From an uncultured Rivibacter sp. (GTDB taxonomy: Bacteria > Pseudomonadota > Gammaproteobacteria > Burkholderiales > Burkholderiaceae), in assembly GCA_946480925.1 (NCBI GenBank), contig CAMLLU010000023.1, forward strand, positions 12,637 to 76,636: DNA of 64,000 nt. Reading direction: 5' to 3'. The translations under genes and the position numbers were made by a program. The stretch's first letter is position 1. Every line of letters begins with the position of its first letter. The notes beneath the pieces were generated by a model that saw only the letters and a list, made by a program, of their open reading frames with translations, was not told where the DNA came from and ran no database searches. Of the stretch, positions 8,679-16,538 are shown one piece after another.

Positions 8679-8699
8679 TTAGATGCATTGTGCAACTAA
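8679..8699. promoter_or_regulatory. candidate NrtR operator
   Basis: Half-sites TTAGATGCA (8679-8687) and TGCAACTAA (8691-8699) form an inverted repeat with a 3-base centre and one mismatch. It lies between the divergent pncA operon and the Nudix-type regulator, exactly where NrtR operators are found. A further TTAGTTGC occurs at about 8725. Confidence 0.65.
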
Positions 8700-8758
8700 G
8701 GTGAGTGTGAAGAGAGGGCTGCTATTAGTTGCGGCACTGTCATAACATTGGCGCCCTG

Positions 8759-9445
8759 ATGAACAAGGCCAAACCGATCGTCTGCACCGTCGATGTGGTG
8801 CTACTGACCTTGCGTGATGGGGCGCTGCACGTGGCGTTGCTCAAGCGCGACCGCGAGCCGTTCAAGGGAGCCTTCGCGCTGCCGGGGGGCTACATCCATG
8901 AACAGGAAGACCAGAGCGCAAGCGACGCGGCTGATCGTGTGTTGCGAGAAAAAACCGGCATCGTTGCGCCCTACCTGGAGCAGCTGGCCACGTTTGCAGG
9001 GCCGGGCAGGGACCCTCGGGGCTGGTCGGTGTCGATCGCCTATTGCGCGCTGGTGCCGTCGGCGATCCTGTCTGCTGCAAGCGGCACTCGAATTGCCGCG
9101 CTGCCGGTGGAGCAGCTTCCAAGCCTGCCGTTCGACCACAAGAGCATCGTCGAAAGCGCAGTGTCTCGCGTGCGCACGAAGAGCCAATACTCGTCGCTGC
9201 CGGTGTACCTCTGCGGCGAAAGCTTCACGTTGCCGCAGCTCCAGTCCGTCTACGAAGCAGTCTTGGGTGAGCCCATCAACAAGGTGAGCTTCCGGCGCAA
9301 GCTCGACGAGCTGGGCATGCTCGAGCCGATCGAAGGGGCCATGTCGGGCGGGCACGCTCATCGACCGGCGCAGCTGTATCGCTTGCGCAAGGAGTTCCGG
9401 CGATCCCTGTCTTTGGTGGACAGGGGGCTGAATCCGCGCGGCTGA
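8759..9445 (+). CDS. nrtR: Nudix-type transcriptional regulator of NAD metabolism
   Basis: The 228-residue protein has an N-terminal Nudix fold with a degenerate catalytic box (LPGGYIHEQEDQSASDAADR, then VLREKTG, with REK in place of REE) and a C-terminal winged-helix segment (FTLPQLQSVYEAVLGEPINK, then VSFRRKLDELGML). That domain layout defines NrtR repressors, which bind ADP-ribose and control NAD biosynthesis. The start at MNKAKPIVCTVDVV is preferred over an ATG ten codons upstream because it begins at the Nudix domain. It is divergent from the pncA-pncB-nadE-nadM operon it probably represses. Confidence 0.85.
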   Translation: MNKAKPIVCTVDVVLLTLRDGALHVALLKRDREPFKGAFALPGGYIHEQEDQSASDAADRVLREKTGIVAPYLEQLATFAGPGRDPRGWSVSIAYCALVPSAILSAASGTRIAALPVEQLPSLPFDHKSIVESAVSRVRTKSQYSSLPVYLCGESFTLPQLQSVYEAVLGEPINKVSFRRKLDELGMLEPIEGAMSGGHAHRPAQLYRLRKEFRRSLSLVDRGLNPRG

Positions 9446-9474
9446 GATGATTCGAGCTCGCCGCGCTCGAAGCC

Positions 9475-10053
9475 TCACTGGTGTCTCAGGTAGCGGATCT
9501 GGACGAAGTTCTCGCCGGGGTTGGGTTCGCGGATGCCGCCGTTGGAAAAGTGCTGCAGCCGCAGCGCGATTTCGTGCTGTTTGCGTTCACAGAACTGCAG
9601 GCCGACGGCCAGGTGGTCACCGAAGTTGAAGGTGGTGCTGAACCGCTTGTCACGGCTGTGGCAAATCGGCGCGATCAGGTTGACGCCGATGTCGCCCTCG
9701 ACGTACCAGCCGCTCTTCCAGGCGCGTGGCTGCACCCGCAACACGGGTGTGATGCCGATCTGGGTGAACCAGACGTTGGAGGCGTCTCGCCCTTCGCTGC
9801 TCCAGCGGCCCAGGGAGGCCTCGACGTAGCTGGTCAGCACGCAGCAGTCGAGATCCCGGCGCCAGTGCGCGTTCCACGACGCGCCGAACACGGACTCATG
9901 CGCATGCTCCGCGACGCCGTCCTGCACGAAGACGGCAGCCGGGACCAATGGGCTCGCGCCAGTGGGTTCTTCAGCTTGCGCGGGGCCCGCTGCCAGCGCC
10001 GCCATGAGCAAGCCAGCGGCAGCGACCGCAAGGTGTCGGTTGGATGAATTCAC
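9475..10053 (-). CDS. lipid A 3-O-deacylase-like outer membrane protein (PagL family)
   Basis: The protein begins with a signal peptide (VNSSNRHLAVAAAGLLMAAL, then AAGPAQA) and ends in beta-barrel-like alternating sequence with the PagL active-site signature LQHFSNGGI and a downstream Glu in NPGENF, giving the expected His-Ser-Glu set. PagL removes the 3-linked acyl chain from lipid A at the outer membrane. The length (192 residues) fits. The GTG at 10053 gives a proper signal peptide; an ATG at 10107 is an alternative. It ends convergently near nrtR and has no operon partner. Confidence 0.8.
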   Translation of the reverse strand: MNSSNRHLAVAAAGLLMAALAAGPAQAEEPTGASPLVPAAVFVQDGVAEHAHESVFGASWNAHWRRDLDCCVLTSYVEASLGRWSSEGRDASNVWFTQIGITPVLRVQPRAWKSGWYVEGDIGVNLIAPICHSRDKRFSTTFNFGDHLAVGLQFCERKQHEIALRLQHFSNGGIREPNPGENFVQIRYLRHQ

Positions 10054-10140
10054 CGTTTCAGCGGCGTGCACATGCGGGAGCCGCCTCGCATGGAGGCGGT
10101 ACAGCATTGACGGAAGCTGGCCGAGGCCAGGTAGGGGGAA

Positions 10141-10416
10141 TCAGGCGCGCGCCGGCCGGCTCGTCGCAGCCGGGCTGGAAGGCTCCAGCGCGATGAGCCC
10201 TTTGGTGTGCAAGGCCGTGATGGTGTCTGCCTGGACCGAAGCACCGCCGGTCAGGTCGAGCAGCACGCGCAGCGGTGTGTGACCGGTCACGATGGCCAGG
10301 AAGCGGCGTTCTTCGGAAGAGAGCTGGCCGGAGGGCGAGACGAGCTCGCGCGCTCCTTTGTCGGTGCGGCGATAGACGGCACCGTCGTCGAGCAATTCAG
10401 CGAGTGCTGCGGTCAT
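10141..10416 (-). CDS. unknown small protein C of riboswitch operon
   Basis: The 91-residue protein has no signal peptide or membrane segment. Residues 30-78 (SSEERRFLAIVTGHTPLRVL, then a helix and LHTKGLIALE) have the same pattern as the N-terminal part of the first protein of this operon: a charged lead, FL-I, a T/DG-x-PLR-L helix, then ALxxKGLIxLE. That looks like a small winged-helix-type module. Its start overlaps the stop of the middle gene (ATGA). Function is unknown. Confidence 0.6.
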   Translation of the reverse strand: MTAALAELLDDGAVYRRTDKGARELVSPSGQLSSEERRFLAIVTGHTPLRVLLDLTGGASVQADTITALHTKGLIALEPSSPAATSRPARA

Positions 10417-10703
10417 GTGGCGCTGCGTCGTGCGAGCGGATCCCGATGGAATCGAAGGACTTTAGCCGATGCCCGCAGGGCCGCCGGCTCGCGCAGCAAC
10501 AGGCCCACCAGGATCAGGTCCCAGTCCTCTTCGCTGGTGAAAGACGATGGGCATCGGCCGTTGAGGTCGGGCCGGGGCGTGTCCATCCATTCGTGCAGCC
10601 AGGCGAGCGGCGCCTGCCAAAGGGGGTGCAGGTTCCTGCCCTCCACCACGGCCAGCAGGCGGAGCATCGGCGCGGGCGGCGCAGCATCAGCCGGCGACGG
10701 CAT
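10413..10703 (-). CDS. unknown small protein B of riboswitch operon
   Basis: The 96-residue product is Trp-, Leu- and Pro-rich (LWQAPLAWLHEWMDTPRPDL, SEEDWDLILVGLLLREP). I do not recognise the family. It overlaps the upstream gene by 17 bp and the downstream gene by 4 bp, so all three are very likely translated together from one transcript that starts with the c-di-GMP riboswitch. Confidence 0.55.
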   Translation of the reverse strand: MPSPADAAPPAPMLRLLAVVEGRNLHPLWQAPLAWLHEWMDTPRPDLNGRCPSSFTSEEDWDLILVGLLLREPAALRASAKVLRFHRDPLARRSAT

Positions 10704-11250
10704 CGACGCCTTCCACGAACAGGGCCGCCACGTCGTCGGGCAGCACTTCGATCACGCGTGCGACGAATGCGGCGGCGCGCTCGGTGCCGGCACGGTCGGC
10801 GATGCGCTCGGCCGTCGCGTTGAGCCAGTCCTTCATCTGCTCGGCATCGGTCACTTCGCGCGCCGCGTCGCGCACTTCACGGTCCTGGCCCTGCAGCATG
10901 AGCGTGGCGAGGTCCAGCACGTACATCTTGGCCGCGGCCATCGTGCGGGGAGACCGCGCGGGGCTGGGTTGCGCGGGCGTGGGCGGGGCCGTGGGCGCTG
11001 CTGTGTCGGCCGCTGGTGCGCTGCGCTGCGTGGTCCTGGGCACCCATTCAATGAGGCCGGCGTCCAGCAGCTGCTGCAGCGCAGCTTCGTCGATGCCCAG
11101 GTGGCTGGCCGGGCCGGCCAGCTCGCGCAGCGGCTTGCGGCCGTCGACCATGATGAGGAACAGACGCTGCGCCCGGGTGCCTGGGAAGTCGCGGCCTTGC
11201 AGCACGAGCTTTGCGTGCTCGGTCTTGCGTGGAATGGCGGAGGCAAGCAT
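10687..11250 (-). CDS. unknown protein A, first gene of riboswitch operon
   Basis: The 187-residue protein has three parts. Residues 1-70 hold a winged-helix-like module (AQRLFLIMVDGRKPLRELAG, ALQQLLDAGLIEWV). A Pro/Ala-rich linker spans about 70-100. Residues 105-187 are helical, beginning MAAAKMYVLDLATLMLQGQD and ending near VLPDDVAALFVEG. There is no signal peptide. The family is not one I can name. About 56 bp separate its ATG from the riboswitch aptamer, so its translation is the most direct target of c-di-GMP control. Confidence 0.65.
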   Translation of the reverse strand: MLASAIPRKTEHAKLVLQGRDFPGTRAQRLFLIMVDGRKPLRELAGPASHLGIDEAALQQLLDAGLIEWVPRTTQRSAPAADTAAPTAPPTPAQPSPARSPRTMAAAKMYVLDLATLMLQGQDREVRDAAREVTDAEQMKDWLNATAERIADRAGTERAAAFVARVIEVLPDDVAALFVEGVDAVAG

Positions 11251-11305
11251 GGTTCGTTCGCTCTTGGAGGGCGTCGCGAATGAAGGCCATGCGCCGGGTT
11301 CTGGG

Positions 11306-11393
11306 CCCGATGAGGCAGCCCCGCTGGCGTAGCACGTATGCCTTAGCCCGGTGGCTTTGCGTCACCGCCTTTCGGCGGCTTTGCCTTTCTCTC
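11306..11393 (-). promoter_or_regulatory. c-di-GMP-I (GEMM-I) riboswitch
   Basis: Read on the minus strand, the segment has the GEMM-I core in order: AAAGGCAAAGCC, a 3-bp helix capped by GAAA, the invariant GACGCAAAGCC, ACCGGGCTAA, then a second arm with AGCGGGGCTGCC. This is the layout of the classic Vc2 aptamer. No U-run terminator is seen before the ATG at 11250, so control at translation is more likely than at termination. Confidence 0.85.
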
Positions 11394-11478
11394 GCGAAGA
11401 TCGCGTTGGTCGTTGCTTGAGGCCGCGAGTGTCAGGGCTTGTAACGACAAGCTCGTGACATCGAAGCCTTCGGCCAAC

Positions 11479-12876
11479 TCAGTCGCGATGTGCGTGTCGC
11501 TTGTCACGGCCGGGTGGCGTGTAGCCGGCCAGGTCTTCGGCACCCGCCTTGTAGGCATGCAGCACGCCGGGGATGAGCCGGTAGCCGGTGAAGTCGAAGC
11601 CGGCTGGCAACGCCGCGCCGAGGCTGCCGTCGGCATTCACGGCCACGCAGTCCGAGAAGCTGCCGATGGTGCAGCGGATGCGGTCGGCGCCGACCCGGTG
11701 GTAGATGTCGTACTGCGTCGAGCTCGGGTCCTGCGTCACGGAGTAGTCGTTGTCGGTACCGGCCAGCACGAGGTAGGAGCCGTCGGCCAGGCGCGGGCCG
11801 ATGGCCAGTCCTTCCCACTTCTCGGGCGACACGCCGCCCATTGGCGCGAGCGAAGCGTGTGCCAGTGTCGCGGGCGCGGCGAGGTCGAGCCACGGCGTGG
11901 CGGACTTGCTCACCGGCGTGAACACCGCATCCGCTGCGTCGAGGTCGATGCCGCTCACGTCGGTGGCGCCCGCGATGTCGATACGGAACACCTTCTTGTT
12001 CGGGTTCGCGAGCGTGGCGTCAACGCCCAGGCCGCGGTTGTTGCGCTCGAGCACGAGGAACTCGGTGTCGTTCAGCGCCACCAGCGCCGAGATGCCGCGC
12101 CCTTGCGAGCTGCCTTCCATGCGGTAGGCGTATTGCGTGAGCGCGCGGCCGGTGCGGGTGTCGAACTTGACGATGCGGTTGTAGACGCCGTTGCTGCCGC
12201 CTTCGTCGAGCATCGCGCTTTGCAGCATCGCAAACGCAAAGCGGCCATCGGGGCTGATGGCCAAGCCCTCGAAGCCGCGGTTGGTGCGCTTGCCAGCGTT
12301 GTTGCCTTCGTCGCTGGCGTGGTTGACGGCGCCGGTGGCGGCATTGCGCGGCAGCAGCCCGGGTGGCACGTCGTACACCTGCACGCGCCGGCCGGTGCGG
12401 TTGAACTCGTACAGCGACGGGCCGTATTCGTCGGACACCAGCAGGTGCCCCGTAAGCGGGTGCACGACCACGCCTTCGGGGTCGAACGCGACGCCCAGCT
12501 TTGCGCCCACCGCTGGCGCAAAGCCGTCGAGTGCCGTGCCGCCCTTGCGGAAGATCACCGTCTTGAGCACCTGGAAGTTCGAGATCGCGCCGGTGGCAGG
12601 GTCCACGTCGAGCTTGAAGCGGTGGATGCGCGTCTCGTAGGCCAACGTGCCGCCGCCCGGGCCGCGGTCCGACAGCGCCCACCATTCCTTGCGCTGCGGG
12701 TCGTAGTAGAGGTCGGAGAAGAAGCCCAGCCGGCCGTCGTTGACGGCCGTGCCGCCGCCTGCGTCCACCGTGCTGCCGTCGAGCACGAGCGCGTTCACGA
12801 ATTCGGGCGCGGCCTGCGCGCCGGTGACGAAGACCGCGGCCGCCGCAGCGGCAAGAAGGGTGTGCCCAGTGTTCAT
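11479..12876 (-). CDS. secreted esterase-like protein of the phytase-like family
   Basis: The 465-residue protein starts with a signal peptide (MNTGHTLLAAAAAAVFVTGA, then QAAPEF) and is all-beta in character, with GRLGFFSDLYYDPQRKEWWA, LSDRGPGGG, a repeated GLAISPDGRFAFAML-type blade and WEGLAIGPRLADGSYLVLAG near the end. This matches the esterase-like activity of phytase family (PF13449), a beta-propeller that is periplasmic or secreted. The substrate is unknown. The ATG at 12876 is chosen because it begins the signal peptide. No operon partner is seen. Confidence 0.8.
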   Translation of the reverse strand: MNTGHTLLAAAAAAVFVTGAQAAPEFVNALVLDGSTVDAGGGTAVNDGRLGFFSDLYYDPQRKEWWALSDRGPGGGTLAYETRIHRFKLDVDPATGAISNFQVLKTVIFRKGGTALDGFAPAVGAKLGVAFDPEGVVVHPLTGHLLVSDEYGPSLYEFNRTGRRVQVYDVPPGLLPRNAATGAVNHASDEGNNAGKRTNRGFEGLAISPDGRFAFAMLQSAMLDEGGSNGVYNRIVKFDTRTGRALTQYAYRMEGSSQGRGISALVALNDTEFLVLERNNRGLGVDATLANPNKKVFRIDIAGATDVSGIDLDAADAVFTPVSKSATPWLDLAAPATLAHASLAPMGGVSPEKWEGLAIGPRLADGSYLVLAGTDNDYSVTQDPSSTQYDIYHRVGADRIRCTIGSFSDCVAVNADGSLGAALPAGFDFTGYRLIPGVLHAYKAGAEDLAGYTPPGRDKRHAHRD

Positions 12877-13140
12877 CGACGCCTCTCGAGTCTTGAGTGT
12901 TGTTGCTGGCAAGGATCTGCAGGCAAAGCCCCCAAAAGCTACGGGCCACGCGTGACGAAGGCGTGACGGCCGTCGGCAGCCACCCGGCTCTGCAGCGTCG
13001 AAGCTGCGGATGCCGAAGCGGCACGTCACCCGTGCTCGATGTCACGTCGTCACCGAGCTGTCTTGAGCTTGTCATCCAACTGCGGCAAGCGCCCGGGACA
13101 ATTCGATACATCATCGATCTGACGTTTTGGAAGTCGTCGC

Positions 13141-14452
13141 GTGACGTCCGCCCTCTTGTTCGACCCAGACGGGCGGCAGTTGCCGCCTGCGGGCCTGCAC
13201 TCCGCCTACAGCCCAGTGGCCGAAACGTCGGACGCCGTGCGCAGCAGCGACGGAGCGCTCGCACAGCTGATGCGCGATCAGCTGCTGTATCCGCTGTTCC
13301 AGCCCATCGCCAGCATGCACGACGGCGGCGTGTACGCGCACGAGGCCCTGATCCGCGGGCCGCGCGGCACTTCAATGCAGGGCGCTGATGCCCTGCTGCG
13401 CGCAGCGCGCGAAGAAGGGCTGCTGTTCGACTTCGAGTTGCACTGCGCGGTCACGGCATGGCAGCGCTGGGCGCTGCTCGGGCAGGGCGGGCGGCTGTTC
13501 GTCAACATCAGCGCCGACGCGCTCGTCGAAGCGCTGCGCCGGCATCGCCTCGAGGTGCACCTTCAGTACATCGGCCGCCTCGGGCTGCTGCCGCGCATGC
13601 TGGTGCTCGAGCTCACCGAACACGAGCGCGTGACGGACATGAACGCGCTCGTCGAGGCCGCGAAGCTCGTGCATGCCGCGGGCATCTCGCTGGCGCTCGA
13701 CGACTTCGGCGACGGCCGCTCCAGCCTGCGGCTGTGGTCGCAGCTGCGGCCCGACATCGTCAAGATCGACAAGTACTTCACCCGCAACGTCAGCGACGAT
13801 GCCGACAAGGTGCTCACGCTGCGCGCGTTGATGCAGATCGCCGACACCTTCGGCACCTCGCTGGTGGCCGAAGGCATCGAGACGCAGGACGACGCCCGCG
13901 TGATCCGCGACCTGGGCATGCGCTACGGGCAAGGCTACCTGCTCGGGCGCCCGGCCGAGCAGCCGCGCAGTTCGGTGGAGCCCGAGGCGCTGGAGGTGCT
14001 GGCCGGCAAGCGCGTGGCGGTGTTCCCCGAACAGAACCGGCCGACGCTGACGATGCAACGGCGTAGCCTCACCGTGATCGACGCGCCCACGGTGAACCGT
14101 GACGTCACCAACATGGGCGTGGAGTCGCTGTTCCTGGCGCACCTGCAGTTGCATGCGGTGGCGGTGGTCGACGAAGAGCGGCCCGTCGCGATCATCAACC
14201 GCCAGGCCTTCATGAACCACTACGCGACGCCGTACTTCAAGGAGATCCGATGCACAGGCCGCCAGCGGCATCGAGACGGAGGACCGGCACGGCGTGCTGC
14301 GTTTCTTCCCTTGTACGACGGTGAGCGTCGGCGCGGTCGTGGTCCACGACGGCCGCTTCAAGCACCCGGAGCAGGTGGCCAACGAGGCTGCGCTGGCCAA
14401 ACAGGAAGCCAAGCGCTCGGCCCGCGGCCTGCACGTGCGCGGGCTGGGCTGA
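13141..14452 (+). pseudogene. EAL-CBS-GGDEF protein with large internal deletion
   Basis: From the GTG at 13141 an EAL phosphodiesterase domain is intact: EALIRGP (about 61), ELTEHERV, DDFGDGRSSL, DIVKIDKYF, VAEGIET and GQGYLLGRP. A partial CBS-like stretch follows (MGVESLFLAHLQLHAVAVVD to NHYATPYFKEI, about residue 370). The next bases then read, in another frame, the end of a GGDEF domain (GIETEDRHGVLRFFPCTTVS, then VGAVVV to the stop at 14452). About 200 codons, including the GGDEF motif, are missing and the frame is broken. The EAL half could still hydrolyse c-di-GMP. An assembly error cannot be excluded. Confidence 0.75.
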
Positions 14453-14493
14453 GGGGCCCACCGTGAAGACCGGTGGGCCGGTGTCGTCGCGGC

Positions 14494-15498
14494 TCAGTCC
14501 TTGCGGCGAAACGCCAGCCAGCCGGCGATGGCGGTGAACAGCGCCACCAGCAGCACCACCGTGAGGAAGCCGTGGCGGTATTCCGCGAACGGGATGCCGC
14601 CCACGTTCATGCCGAAGAAGCCGGTGGTGATGTTGATGGGCAGCGCCAGCACGGTCACCATCGTCAAGGTGAACAGGCTGCGGTTCGTCTGTTCGCTCAC
14701 CTGGGCGGCGATCTCTTCCTGCAGCAGCTTGATGCGCTCCTGCAGCGCCGCGAGGTCGCGAATGACCAGCGAGAACTCTTCGGTGGCCTGGCGCAGTTCG
14801 TCGAGGTCGCCCTCGGCCACCCACGGCGGCGGCTGGCGCAGCAGGCGGAACAGCGCCGCGGGTTCGGGCGCCAGCAGGCGCTGCAGACGCACCAGCACGC
14901 GGCGCAGCTTGCCGAGCTCGGTGCGCTGCTGCTTCAGCCGGCCGTGCAGCAGGCTGTCTTCGATCGCATCGACCTTCAGCGTGGCCTCGCGCACGATGCG
15001 TGTGAGCACGTCGCCCTGGTCCTTCAGCAGGTGGTTCAGCAGGTCGACCGGTGAGCTGAATTGCGCTCCTTGCTTGACCGCCTCGCGCAGCCTGTCGATC
15101 GAGCGCAGCGGGTGCGCCCGCGCCGTGATCGCGATGTGCCGGTCGACGCACATCCACAGCGTCGCGATCTCCGAAGGGTCGAACGCGAACTCGTAGGCGA
15201 CGTCGTTGATCACCGCGACCAGCTGGTCCTGCGCGTCTTCGATGCGGGTGGAGCGCGAGCCCTGGCGCAGCGCCTCGAAGAACTCCTGCGGCAACGGCAG
15301 GTTCTGCCGCATCCACGGCTGCGCCGAGGCGTCGGTGAGGTCGAAATGCAGCCAGGCGAACTCCACCTGCGCGTCGGCCGACGCCGAGTCCAGCCATTGC
15401 GTGGCTTCGGAAACGTCGATGGGGGTGCCGACTTTCCCCGGGGTGAAGCGATAGCCGCAAAGCAGCCCGTTTTGGCGAGTGCCGTACGAAAAGGCCAT
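14494..15498 (-). CDS. ZntB/CorA-type divalent cation transporter
   Basis: The 334-residue protein has the CorA-family architecture: a soluble N-terminal domain, a long helical stalk and two C-terminal membrane helices separated by the GMN signature (FFGMNVGGIP). The acidic and otherwise ZntB-like sequence suggests zinc or magnesium transport at the inner membrane; the metal cannot be read from sequence alone. It is convergent with the broken EAL gene and stands alone. Confidence 0.85.
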   Translation of the reverse strand: MAFSYGTRQNGLLCGYRFTPGKVGTPIDVSEATQWLDSASADAQVEFAWLHFDLTDASAQPWMRQNLPLPQEFFEALRQGSRSTRIEDAQDQLVAVINDVAYEFAFDPSEIATLWMCVDRHIAITARAHPLRSIDRLREAVKQGAQFSSPVDLLNHLLKDQGDVLTRIVREATLKVDAIEDSLLHGRLKQQRTELGKLRRVLVRLQRLLAPEPAALFRLLRQPPPWVAEGDLDELRQATEEFSLVIRDLAALQERIKLLQEEIAAQVSEQTNRSLFTLTMVTVLALPINITTGFFGMNVGGIPFAEYRHGFLTVVLLVALFTAIAGWLAFRRKD

Positions 15499-15664
15499 GA
15501 CGTGGTCGAGTAAGGGTGGAAGCAGGGCGCCGCCGAGTGGCGCGCGCCGGTCGCCTATGGTGCCTCAATGTGCGGCGGGCGTTCGTGTCGTGCAAGCACA
15601 GGCGTTGCCGTGCCGGCCAGGGCTTCACCAAAGTGCCGGTGTCCGGTGTCGACGCTAGAATATT

Positions 15665-15681
15665 GTATAAATCATTTATAC
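15665..15681. promoter_or_regulatory. perfect 17-bp palindrome upstream of the ribbon-helix-helix gene
   Basis: GTATAAAT-C-ATTTATAC is a perfect inverted repeat in an AT-rich island of an otherwise GC-rich region, 26 bp before the ATG. It overlaps the likely promoter (TAGAATATT nearby) and is well placed for autoregulation. Confidence 0.6.
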
Positions 15682-15706
15682 GTTAACCAGCCGGAAGGAG
15701 AACCGC

Positions 15707-16132
15707 ATGGCCACCCGAGCCACAACCACCACCACAGCCGCCAAGAAGACCGCAACCACCGCCGCCGCGAAGCGCAAGCCCGCACCCGGCGCCGCTGCCG
15801 CGCCGGCCCAGAAGAATGCGGCCACCGCGGCAAAGAAGACCAAGGCCGCCAAGCCGGCCGCCGCGCCGCGCGCACCCGCTGCTGAAGCGGCCAAGGCCGA
15901 CAAGGCCCCCAAGCTCAAGCTCGTGCGCGACAGCTTCACGATGCCGCGCAGCGACATCGCCCTCATCGACACGCTGAAGAGCCGCGCCGTCAACTTCAAG
16001 CGGCCGGCCAAGAAGAGCGAGCTGCTGCGCGCCGGCCTGCACGCGCTGGCCGCAATGGGCGATCAGCAGCTCAAGGGCGCGCTCGACGCGCTGGAGCCGC
16101 TGCGTCCTGGTCGCCCCAAGAAGAACGACTGA
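15707..16132 (+). CDS. Lys/Ala-rich protein with ribbon-helix-helix C-terminus
   Basis: The 141-residue protein has a low-complexity N-terminal half built of Ala, Lys, Thr and Pro (AAKKTATTAAAKRKP type, like histone H1 tails) up to about residue 65. A compact C-terminal domain follows with a ribbon-helix-helix pattern: strand DSFTMP, helix SDIALIDTLKSRAV, helix KKSELLRAGLHALAAM. The AAGGAG at 15694-15699 is an excellent ribosome binding site. A DNA-binding or nucleoid-associated role is inferred. Its 3' end overlaps the convergent VanZ-like gene by 62 bp. Confidence 0.75.
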   Translation: MATRATTTTTAAKKTATTAAAKRKPAPGAAAAPAQKNAATAAKKTKAAKPAAAPRAPAAEAAKADKAPKLKLVRDSFTMPRSDIALIDTLKSRAVNFKRPAKKSELLRAGLHALAAMGDQQLKGALDALEPLRPGRPKKND

Positions 16133-16538
16133 CCTCGCCCCGAGGCAGCAGGCTGGCCTTCACCAGCAGGTGGGCCAGCCCCAGCGCCACCAGTGCACCG
16201 GCCACGCTGGCCAGCCAGTCGGCCGGGCTAGGCGTGCGGCCGGGCTCGAAGTACTGGGCCGCTTCATCGAGCGCCGCTACCGCGGCGCACAGCCACACGG
16301 CACGCATGCCGTGCCGCAGCCGCACGCCGGGCAGCAGCAGGGCGCACAGGCCGAAGTGCAGCACGGCGTGCGCCAGCTTGTCCCAGCCTTCCTTCACGAC
16401 CTTGCCCGCATAAGGCTGCGCGCCCTGCCAGAACAGGCAGGCCACCAGCAGCACTGCCGCCGTGCCGCAGGCAACACGCCACCACTTCGGTGGTTGCACG
16501 AGCAGGTGTGAAAGCGTCGCGGGTGTTGGGTTCGTCAT
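16071..16538 (-). CDS. VanZ-family membrane protein
   Basis: The 155-residue protein has about four hydrophobic segments and the VanZ-like core (GWDKLAHAVLHFGLCALLLP, LDEAAQYFEPGRTPSPADWL, then ASVAGALVAL). VanZ-like proteins are inner-membrane proteins that often occur near exopolysaccharide and exosortase genes. The start overlaps the stop of the preceding gene (ATGA). The 3' end overlaps the convergent ribbon-helix-helix gene. Confidence 0.75.
   Translation of the reverse strand: MTNPTPATLSHLLVQPPKWWRVACGTAAVLLVACLFWQGAQPYAGKVVKEGWDKLAHAVLHFGLCALLLPGVRLRHGMRAVWLCAAVAALDEAAQYFEPGRTPSPADWLASVAGALVALGLAHLLVKASLLPRGEVSRSSWGDQDAAAPARRARP

Noticed and set aside
12915..12955. A second GEMM-like motif (GGCAAAGCC and CGGGCC) upstream of the EAL gene
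   Set aside because: The invariant GACGCAAAGCC and the GAAA-capped helix are missing, so it is not a c-di-GMP aptamer.
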